A DNA stretch of 8,494 nt from an uncultured Sutterella sp. (lineage in GTDB: Bacteria > Pseudomonadota > Gammaproteobacteria > Burkholderiales > Burkholderiaceae_F), in NCBI GenBank assembly GCA_905206365.1, contig CAJLHF010000065.1:1-8494 (forward strand). Direction: 5' to 3'. The notes under the pieces are model-generated. The model was not told the origin of the DNA and did no database searches. It saw only the letters and a list, made by a program, of their open reading frames with translations. The position numbers were made by a program, and so were the translations under genes. Below, one piece after another: positions 1-5,668 of this stretch (within the stretch, counting starts at the first letter, position 1; every line of letters starts with the position of its first letter).

Positions 1-64
1 CAAAATGTTTATCTTTAATTATCAATCACTGTAAACCTTTTTCAGGACGGGACACAAATAGTCA

Positions 65-96
65 TTTGATTTTTTACAAAAAATTGCGTATATTTG
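65..96 (+). promoter_or_regulatory. Bacteroidota-type promoter, rightward
   Basis: TTTG at 65-68 and TATATTTG at 89-96 match the -33 (TTTG) and -7 (TAnnTTTG) elements used by the primary sigma factor of Bacteroidota, with a 20-nt spacer as expected. Transcription would start near 102-104 and run right. No annotated gene follows on this strand: the transcript would pass a 17-codon frame and the hairpin at 173-207, then run antisense to the 3' end of the M23 peptidase gene. The match is seen directly; activity is inferred. Confidence 0.6.
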
Positions 97-172
97 TCGT
101 AGAGTCTTTGACTTGATGAAGATTGAACGTAGAAATGAGGAACCTGCGTTACTAAATCATTACCTATAAATA

Positions 173-207
173 ATCATCGCCGTAACTTGTTAAGTTACAG
201 CGACGAT
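173..207 (-). terminator. Hairpin terminator candidate after the leftward operon
   Basis: In leftward RNA, bases 207-192 pair with 188-173 in a 16-bp stem with a 3-nt loop (191-189). Two of the pairs are G-U (204/176 and 199/181). In rightward RNA these become A-C mismatches, so the structure favours leftward transcription. The RNA after the stem is only moderately U-rich (UAUUUAUAGG), so this is not a textbook intrinsic terminator. Its position 27 nt past the stop of the last operon gene fits a terminator or a 3'-end stabilising stem. Confidence 0.6.
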
Positions 208-233
208 ATTAAAATCCCCGGAACCAAATAGGA

Positions 234-1961
234 TTACCGGCGAATTGTTCCTTCCCAGCAGGCCGTATTGCCGCATGCGTCGGTCAGGGTGAGCCGGACG
301 CTGTGGCTTTTGCGGGCCGGGGGTTCCTCGAACAGGTGGATCAGCGTGCCCTGCATCGGGAGACGGTCGCAGGGAAGCCATTTGCCGTCGATGAACAGGG
401 TGCACGAGGCGATGCCCGAGAAGTTGTCGCCCACGCGGAAGCGCATGGCCGGGGCGCGTGTGAGGTCTGCCCCGTCGGTGAAGAGCGGGCGTATGCGCGG
501 CGGGATGGTGTCGGCCACGACAAACAGTTCGCCGGTGGTGCGAGTCGTGGCCGTGACGGCGCCGTCGGCGTATTTCCCGCCTATGCAGGTGAGCCGTCCC
601 TTGGCGTTGCGGGCGGCCAGCACCGTGTGGGGATGCAGGTTTTCGGGGACGAACGCCCGCACGCTGACCGTCATTGCCCGGTGCAGCGGCGTGGTGACCG
701 GGAGGATGCGGTAGCCGGACGTGAGGACGAGGAGCGTCGAATCGGACGCCGGGGCGGGGCAGCGTTCAGCGCGGCAGAAAACCGGTTCGTAGAGCGCTCC
801 GGCGGGGATGCGTGCCGTGACTTCGCGCCCGAGGCGGACGATGCCCGTCCGCCCGGGGGTGAGCACCGTGGCGGCGCTGTCGGCTTTGGCACGGAAACTC
901 TCCGTCCGGCCGAGGATGTCGAATTCCAGCTGTGAGCGATTGCCGCAGTCGTCCCATGCCTCGATGCGGATGCGGCGGGTCTGTCCCGCTTCGGTGCGGA
1001 TGATTCCGCGCTCCTCCATGACGGGGTAGAAACAGGCGGGGGATTGGGCCAGCTGCGCAGCGCGGATCACCTCGTTGCGCGAGGTGAGTTGCAGCGGGTA
1101 GTAGCTCACGGCGTCGCAGCAGCGCGAATTCGCCTGCTCGAAGCCGTCCATGCGGTATTCGAAAAGGGGCTTGCCGTCGGCCGATAGGGCGAGGCGCCAC
1201 AGGCCGAAGGTGTTGCCCACGCCGTTGCGGCGGTCGCTGGCCTCGACGACGAAGTAGCCTTTGCGCCCCGCGCCGACGGGCTCTTCGCGCGTCAGGCGGT
1301 AGTTGCCCCCGGCGCTGCGGACGACGGCATAGCTCTCCGGGCGGCTGTGCACGGGGACGCCCTGCACGGTGTCGACCTCGATGTAGTGGATCCGCATGAT
1401 GCGCGGCGGGAGGTCGTCATGGGGGCGGATGATCCCGGCGCTTACGACGTTGTAAAGCCGCTGCGTGCGGGTGTCGCGCAGTTCGTAGTGGAGGTGCGGC
1501 CCCATCGACGAGCCGCTGTTGCCCGAATAGCCCACCACGTCGCCCTGCTTCACGGGCCAGGTGTCGGGGCCGAACCAGAGGTTTACGCTGTTCGAGCGGC
1601 GGGCGTGGCGCTCTTCGCGCACGCGCTCCTCGATGTCCTTGCGGAAGCGTTGCAGGTGGCCGTATACGGCGGTCGTGCCGTTGTGCAGCGTGAGGTAGAC
1701 GGCGCGCCCGTAGCCGTAGGCGCCCAGGCTTACGCGCGAGACGTAGCCGTCGGCCACGGCCACGAGGGGTTTGCCCTCGGCACCGTCGGTTTTGATGTCG
1801 ATGCCCGCGTGGAAATGCCCGGGGCGCATCTCGCCGAAATTGGCCGAGTAGAGCCCTTCGACGTCGCGGATCGGGTATATGTACTCCTCCGGGGCGGGGT
1901 GTTGTCCCCGGGCCCCGAGGCAGGCGGCGGTCGATATGAGCAGTATCAGAATTCGTCGCAT
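234..1961 (-). CDS. Secreted M23 family metallopeptidase (murein endopeptidase-like)
   Basis: A 575-residue exported protein with an N-terminal M23 (LytM/gluzincin) domain, which in this family cleaves peptide cross-links in peptidoglycan in the periplasm. Residues 1-20 form a signal peptide (basic MRR, a hydrophobic run, then LGARGQ). The zinc-binding set is complete: H51 and D55 in HAGID, H102 in YGHL, and H156/H158 in GPHLHYE. An insert of about 30 charged residues (106-135) lies between YGHL and the GYSGNSGSS segment. Residues about 185-575 are beta-rich without a recognised enzyme motif and are probably Ig-like domains; a motif DTIPPRI at 484-490 introduces the last one. The mature part has 11 cysteines, several closely spaced, so disulfides are possible. 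The start at 1961 is preferred over an upstream in-frame ATG at 2111 because it begins the signal peptide and overlaps the recX end by only 16 nt; GGAG lies just upstream. It is the last gene of the operon. Its exact cell-wall substrate cannot be told from sequence. Confidence 0.9.
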   Translation of the reverse strand: MRRILILLISTAACLGARGQHPAPEEYIYPIRDVEGLYSANFGEMRPGHFHAGIDIKTDGAEGKPLVAVADGYVSRVSLGAYGYGRAVYLTLHNGTTAVYGHLQRFRKDIEERVREERHARRSNSVNLWFGPDTWPVKQGDVVGYSGNSGSSMGPHLHYELRDTRTQRLYNVVSAGIIRPHDDLPPRIMRIHYIEVDTVQGVPVHSRPESYAVVRSAGGNYRLTREEPVGAGRKGYFVVEASDRRNGVGNTFGLWRLALSADGKPLFEYRMDGFEQANSRCCDAVSYYPLQLTSRNEVIRAAQLAQSPACFYPVMEERGIIRTEAGQTRRIRIEAWDDCGNRSQLEFDILGRTESFRAKADSAATVLTPGRTGIVRLGREVTARIPAGALYEPVFCRAERCPAPASDSTLLVLTSGYRILPVTTPLHRAMTVSVRAFVPENLHPHTVLAARNAKGRLTCIGGKYADGAVTATTRTTGELFVVADTIPPRIRPLFTDGADLTRAPAMRFRVGDNFSGIASCTLFIDGKWLPCDRLPMQGTLIHLFEEPPARKSHSVRLTLTDACGNTACWEGTIRR

Positions 1962-2458
1962 GTCTCCGTGTCCGTCACGAGCCCCGAGGCGGCCTCCACG
2001 ACCGTTTCGTAGTCGTAGCCCAGCGAAAGCCCGTAACGTATCAGTTTGGTTTTCAGTTCGTATTGTGTCGAATATTTCGCCGTTCGTGCCTTCCGTTCCA
2101 GTTGCCGGCACAGGCGTTCGCCCATCGCCGGGCGGTCGGCTTCGGCGAGTGCCGCGTCGATCAGCGCCCGGTCGATGCGCTTGCGTTGCAGGGCCGTGCG
2201 GATCTTGTATTCGCCCCAGCCGCTCAGCCGCAGTTTTTCGCGCACGAAAGCCCCGGCGTAACGGGCATCGTCGATGAAGCAGTCGCGGACGAGTTTGGCC
2301 AGCACCCCCTCGGCGTCGCGTTCCGCGAGTCCCCAGCCGCGCATCAGCCGCCGGGCGTCCTCCTGCGATTTTTCGGCGCGGGCGCAGAGCCGCATGAGCG
2401 CAGCGAGTGCCTGCTCGGGTGTCTTGACCTTCTTTTTCCTTATTTCATCCGGCTGCAT
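1946..2458 (-). CDS. recX: RecX family regulatory protein
   Basis: A 170-residue, highly charged, all-helical protein of the RecX family. RecX proteins bind RecA filaments and modulate (usually restrain) strand exchange. The length is typical. Recognisable parts are the basic N-terminus (IRKKKVKTPEQAL), the repeated three-helix pattern with CFIDDARYAGAFV (60-72), the following WGEYKIRTALQRKRID (81-96), and a C-terminal segment with KLIRYGLSLGYDYETV (138-153). The start at 2458 lies inside the 3' end of prmC (19-nt overlap) and the stop lies inside the start of the M23 peptidase gene (16-nt overlap), so translation of the three is probably coupled. No LexA-type operator was recognised, and recA is not in the window. 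The identification is firm at family level; the effect on RecA is family knowledge, not read from the sequence. Confidence 0.9.
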   Translation of the reverse strand: MQPDEIRKKKVKTPEQALAALMRLCARAEKSQEDARRLMRGWGLAERDAEGVLAKLVRDCFIDDARYAGAFVREKLRLSGWGEYKIRTALQRKRIDRALIDAALAEADRPAMGERLCRQLERKARTAKYSTQYELKTKLIRYGLSLGYDYETVVEAASGLVTDTETCDEF

Positions 2459-3375
2459 ACCATGCGGGGTTTTCCGTTGAGGTCTTCGCGCACCTCGGTG
2501 TCCGTATATCCCTCCTCGCCGAGCAGGAGGCGCATCTGTCCGGCCGAGCGTTCGTAGATCTCGAAATAGAGCTTCCCGCCGGGGCGGAGCATCCGCCGCC
2601 CGGCGCGGGCGATGGCGCGGTAGAATCGCAGTGCGTCGTCGTCGGGGACGAACAGCGCCTCGGGGGGTTCGTACCCGCGGACGTTGGCGTGCATTGCCGC
2701 AAGGTCGCTTTGCGGCACGTAGGGCGGGTTCGAGACGATCGCGTCGAACGGCCCCGGGAAGGCTTCGTCCAGGCCGCCGAGCGCATCCGCCTTGCGGAGC
2801 GTGACCCGGGCGCCGAGCGTGCGGAAGTTTTCGGCGGCGATCGCCAGCGCCGCGTCCGACAGGTCGGCCGCGCAAACCTCGGCCCCGGGCAGCGCGAGCG
2901 CCAGGCTCGCGGCGATGCAGCCGCTGCCGGTGCCCACGTCGAGCAGGGCACGGGCCCTGCGTTCGTCGTGTACCACCCAGGAGACCAGCTCCTCGGTTTC
3001 GGGGCGGGGGATCAGCACCCCTTCGCGTACGGCGAAGCGATGCCCGTAAAATTCCGTGTGCCCCACCGCGTATTGCACGGGACGGCCGGCGGCGAGTTGT
3101 GCGGCCATCGCCTCGAACCCGTCGGCTGCCATCGGTGCGCCGGGGTCGGTCAGCAAGGCCGATAGGGGAAGCCCCGCCAATTCGGCGAGGGCGATCAGGG
3201 CGATGCTCCGTGCCTCGCGGGCGTCGTAAAGTCCCGTGAGACGGGCTGTGAGTTTGTCGAGGAGCCCGCGGCGGGTGGTGCTCTCCGGTGCCGCCTGCGA
3301 GGGCGGGTTGCCGTGGCCTTCTGCCGCGTCCAGCGGCTGCGGGGCGTATGGGGCGGGGGTGTCGGGGGCGGACAT
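2440..3375 (-). CDS. prmC: Peptide chain release factor N5-glutamine methyltransferase
   Basis: A 311-residue PrmC (HemK) that methylates the glutamine of the GGQ motif in release factors RF1 and RF2 using S-adenosylmethionine, in the cytoplasm. The N-terminal helical substrate-binding domain spans about 35-115, followed by the conserved LIPRPETEELV (121-131). The Rossmann methyltransferase fold has motif I DVGTGSG (146-152), an acidic residue ending strand 2 (D171), and the catalytic NPPY at 216-219, with YEPPEAL at 235-241. It is longer than the E. coli enzyme (277) because of an N-terminal tail of about 35 residues rich in Ala, Pro and Ser, apparently disordered. The next in-frame Met is at residue 82, inside the domain, so the ATG at 3375 is the reasonable start. 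That ATG shares one base with the aroC stop (TGATG), typical of translational coupling. The end overlaps recX by 19 nt. Confidence 0.93.
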   Translation of the reverse strand: MSAPDTPAPYAPQPLDAAEGHGNPPSQAAPESTTRRGLLDKLTARLTGLYDAREARSIALIALAELAGLPLSALLTDPGAPMAADGFEAMAAQLAAGRPVQYAVGHTEFYGHRFAVREGVLIPRPETEELVSWVVHDERRARALLDVGTGSGCIAASLALALPGAEVCAADLSDAALAIAAENFRTLGARVTLRKADALGGLDEAFPGPFDAIVSNPPYVPQSDLAAMHANVRGYEPPEALFVPDDDALRFYRAIARAGRRMLRPGGKLYFEIYERSAGQMRLLLGEEGYTDTEVREDLNGKPRMVCSRMK

Positions 3376-4352
3376 CAGTGCCGGATGAAATTGGCCAGCG
3401 CGATGGCTACGGCGGCTTCGACGACCACGGCCCCGCGCAGGGCGACGCAGACATCGTGGCGGCCGCGGATCGTGAGCGGCTCGACCTTGTCCGTCGCCAG
3501 GTTGTAGGTATTTTGTTCGCGCCCGATGCTCGGGGTCGGCTTGACCGCCGCGCGTACCACGATCTCGTTGCCGTTGGTGATTCCGCCGTTGATACCGCCC
3601 GCGTTGTTGGTCGCAGTGGTGCCTTCGACGTCGAGCAGCGGGTCGTTGTTTTGCGAACCGCGCATGCGCGCCCCGGCGAAGCCGCTGCCGAATTCGACCC
3701 CCTTGACGGCCGGGACGGCGAACAACAGGTGGGCGATCAGGCTTTCGGCCGAATCGAAGAAGGGTTGTCCCAGTCCCAGTGGGACGCCCTGTACGCGGCA
3801 TTCGATGATTCCGCCGACCGAATCCCGGTCGGCCGCCGCCGCGCGCAGCACCTCGTCGAAGCGCGCAGGGTCGGTGCATCCGCCGATCTCGGTGATGCGC
3901 GTGTCGAAGGCGATGCCCGGCGGGAGCATCTTCTTGGCGACGACGCCCGCGGCGACGAACGCCACGGTCAGGCGTGCCGAGAAATGGCCGCCGCCCCGCG
4001 GGTCGTTGAACCCGTTGAAGCGGTGGTAGGCCACCAGGTCGGCGTGCGAAGGCCGGTAGTGGCGGGCTACGGTGGCGTAATCCTGCGAATGGGTGTCGGT
4101 GTTGGCGAATTCGATGGTGAGCGGCGCCCCCGTCGTCATGCCGTTGTAAAGCCCCGATACGATCTGCGGGATGTCCGGCTCGCGGCGCGGCGTGGTGCCG
4201 CGGGCCCCGCTGCGGCGGCGTGCAAGGTCGGCTTCGAAATCTTCCGCCGAGAGCGGAATACCTGCGGGAACCCCGTCGATCGAGATGCCGATCTGCGGGC
4301 CGTGCGACTCGCCCCAGATGGCGAGCCTGAAATTGTGTCCGAAAATATTCAT
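3375..4352 (-). CDS. aroC: Chorismate synthase
   Basis: A 325-residue chorismate synthase, which converts 5-enolpyruvylshikimate-3-phosphate to chorismate using reduced FMN; this is the last shikimate step. All three family signatures are present: WGESHG (13-18, with catalytic His17), GGHFSARLTVAFVAAG (121-136), and RHDVCVALRGAVVVEAA (298-314). The second catalytic His is H103 in RPSHAD. The GSQNND (232-237), TNNAGG (248-253) and KPTPSI (271-276) segments of the active site are intact. It is shorter than the E. coli enzyme (361): a central stretch near 145-175 is abbreviated and the protein stops soon after the third signature. Wording such as PFFDSAES and VPAVKGVEFGSGF resembles the clostridial type more than the Bacteroides type as I recall them. 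The start at 4352 puts MNIFGH at the N-terminus, as is usual. The aroA stop is 5 nt upstream, and the aroC stop overlaps the prmC ATG. Confidence 0.95.
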   Translation of the reverse strand: MNIFGHNFRLAIWGESHGPQIGISIDGVPAGIPLSAEDFEADLARRRSGARGTTPRREPDIPQIVSGLYNGMTTGAPLTIEFANTDTHSQDYATVARHYRPSHADLVAYHRFNGFNDPRGGGHFSARLTVAFVAAGVVAKKMLPPGIAFDTRITEIGGCTDPARFDEVLRAAAADRDSVGGIIECRVQGVPLGLGQPFFDSAESLIAHLLFAVPAVKGVEFGSGFAGARMRGSQNNDPLLDVEGTTATNNAGGINGGITNGNEIVVRAAVKPTPSIGREQNTYNLATDKVEPLTIRGRHDVCVALRGAVVVEAAVAIALANFIRH

Positions 4353-4357
4353 GGCGT

Positions 4358-5602
4358 TCAGATTCTGATTTTTTCCAGGTCTTCGAAGAATCCGGGGTAG
4401 CTCTTGGCTACGCATTCGGCGCCTTCGATGGTCATTTCCCCGTCGCAGAGCAGTCCTGCGACGGCCATCGACATGGCCATGCGGTGGTCGCCGTGGCTCT
4501 GCACGCGGGCCTGGCGGATCCTGCCGCCGCGGATGCGCATGACGTCCTCCTGGGAGGTGTCCACCTCGATGCCCGCCTTGGCGTACTCTTCGCGGATGGC
4601 GTCCGCACGGTTGCACTCCTTGTGTTCGAGCCGCGAGGTACCGCGGATGACGCTCTCGCCCTGGGCCGCCGCCGCGAGTGCCGCGAGTGCCGGGAAAAGG
4701 TCGGGGCAGTGCGTGGCGTCGAATTCGAAGGCGCGCAGGGGCCGGTGCGAGGCCGTCACGGAGTCCTCGTCGTTGATGACCGCGGCCCCGGCCCGCACGA
4801 GTGCCGTGCAGATGGCCGTGTCGGCCTGCTTCGAAAGCATGGAGACGTTCTTCACGGTGACTTCGCCCGCGACGGCGCCCGCCACGAGCAGCATGGCCGC
4901 GGCGCTCCAGTCCCCCTCGATGCTGAAAAAGGCCGGGCGGTAGCGCTGTCCGCCCTCGATGTAGAACTCCTTGTAGTCGTTATGGCAGATTTCCACGCCG
5001 AAACGTGCCGCCGTGTCGACGGTCATGTCCAGATAGGGGGTCGAGACGGCGCTGCGGACGTGGAGCGTGGTGTCGTGCTGCGAGAGCGGGAGCGCCAGCA
5101 GCAGCCCCGTGATGAACTGCGACGAAACCGAGCCGTCGACGTCGATCTCCCCGCCCCGGATCGGGCCGCGCACTTCGAAGGGCAGGTAACCGTCGTTGTC
5201 CCGTACCCGGACGCCGAGGCGGCGCAGCGGGTCGATCATCATGTGCATGGGGCGCCGTAGCAGGGTGCCCTGGCCTTCGATGGTGACGGGCATCCCGCAG
5301 AGCGAGGCGATGGGGGTGAAAAGCCGTGTGGCGAGCCCCGATTCGCCGACGTGCAGCACCTTCCCGCGGGGATGCAGCCCGCCTTCGATCGAAAGGGTCG
5401 AGGCGTCCACGTGCTTTACGCGGGCGCCGAGCGTCTCGATGCACCGCAGCGCCGAGCGCGTGTCGTCGCAGAATTCCAGGTTGCGCAGCACCGAGGTCTC
5501 CCCGCAGAGGAGCGATGCCGCCAGGGCACGCTGTGCATAGCTTTTCGAACAGGGCGGCGTCAGCGTGCCTTTAACGCGGCCCAATGGAACCGTCTTGTCC
5601 AT
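4358..5602 (-). CDS. aroA: 3-phosphoshikimate 1-carboxyvinyltransferase (EPSP synthase)
   Basis: A 414-residue EPSP synthase that joins phosphoenolpyruvate to shikimate-3-phosphate, the sixth shikimate step; its product is the AroC substrate. Residues that can be matched by eye to E. coli AroA: K20, S21 and R25 in PCSKSYAQR (K22, S23, R27), S160-S161-Q162 (S169-S170-Q171), D301 in CPDLFPAL (D313), K328, E329 and R332 in HKECNR (K340, E341, R344), R374 in GDHRMAM (R386), and K400 in VAKSYPGFF (K411). The catalytic set is therefore complete. The loop usually read as NAGTAMRP is instead ESGLATRLF (87-95), so the positions of E. coli T97 and P101 are both leucine. The start at 5602 gives a normal N-terminus (MDKTVPLGRVKG). 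It follows lptB after 66 nt and precedes aroC by 5 nt. No separate promoter was recognised, so it is probably co-transcribed with lptB. Confidence 0.95.
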   Translation of the reverse strand: MDKTVPLGRVKGTLTPPCSKSYAQRALAASLLCGETSVLRNLEFCDDTRSALRCIETLGARVKHVDASTLSIEGGLHPRGKVLHVGESGLATRLFTPIASLCGMPVTIEGQGTLLRRPMHMMIDPLRRLGVRVRDNDGYLPFEVRGPIRGGEIDVDGSVSSQFITGLLLALPLSQHDTTLHVRSAVSTPYLDMTVDTAARFGVEICHNDYKEFYIEGGQRYRPAFFSIEGDWSAAAMLLVAGAVAGEVTVKNVSMLSKQADTAICTALVRAGAAVINDEDSVTASHRPLRAFEFDATHCPDLFPALAALAAAAQGESVIRGTSRLEHKECNRADAIREEYAKAGIEVDTSQEDVMRIRGGRIRQARVQSHGDHRMAMSMAVAGLLCDGEMTIEGAECVAKSYPGFFEDLEKIRI

Positions 5603-5624
5603 TGTGTAGGTTATATGCTTTTAT

Positions 5625-5648
5625 GGGCACCGGGGTTGGCCGGCACCC
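5625..5648 (-). promoter_or_regulatory. Stem-loop in the lptB-aroA spacer
   Basis: In leftward RNA, bases 5648-5640 (GGGUGCCGG) pair with 5633-5625 (CCGGUGCCC) around a 6-nt loop, CCAACC. The stem has 9 bp, with two adjacent U-G/G-U pairs in its middle; on the other strand these become mismatches. The RNA after it is AUAAAAGC, with no U tract, so it is not a classical terminator. It lies 20 nt past the lptB stop and 22 nt before the aroA start. It could be a partial terminator, an RNA-processing or stability element separating lptB from the aro genes, or chance. Confidence 0.45.
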
Positions 5649-5668
5649 TGAAATTAAAATCCTCGCCT

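Larger units (their letters stand above)
1..233. other. AT-rich non-coding left flank
   Basis: This stretch is much richer in A and T than the coding DNA to its right. No convincing gene is seen on either strand; the open stretches are short and lack a family signature. It contains a rightward Bacteroidota-type promoter (65-96), a 17-codon ATG reading frame (116-169) and a long hairpin (173-207) that probably ends the leftward operon. What lies to the left of base 1 is unknown, so it cannot be said whether the first 60 bases belong to a neighbouring gene's untranslated region. Confidence 0.7.

Noticed and set aside
103..113. Small palindrome AGTC-TTT-GACT
   Set aside because: Only four base pairs; expected by chance.
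3..115. Plus-strand frame entering from the left edge and open to a TGA at 113-115
   Set aside because: The DNA is AT-rich, the translation resembles no known C-terminus, and the promoter at 65-96 would lie inside it.
116..169. 17-codon frame MKIERRNEEPALLNHYL as a gene
   Set aside because: Too short to judge by content, and no ribosome-binding site is visible. It is kept only as part of the orphan-promoter observation.
303..2012. Long plus-strand frames (for example 303-935 and 1347-2012) opposite the M23 gene
   Set aside because: They are antisense shadows of a gene with a complete signal peptide and zinc site. Their composition (Gly, Arg, Val, Ala, Asp) is typical of GC-rich antisense frames and no motif is seen.
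1962..2111. Longer M23 protein starting at the ATG at 2111
   Set aside because: The additional 50 residues would precede the signal peptide, would be read wholly from within recX, and have no recognisable content.
3288..4400. 370-codon plus-strand frame opposite aroC/prmC
   Set aside because: It spans the junction of two certain genes on the other strand and has no recognisable domain.
4671..4688. Tandem 9-bp direct repeat GCCGCGAGT inside aroA
   Set aside because: It encodes part of the Ala/Leu-rich helix around residue 310 and is explained by codon use; it is in frame and not a mobile-element mark.
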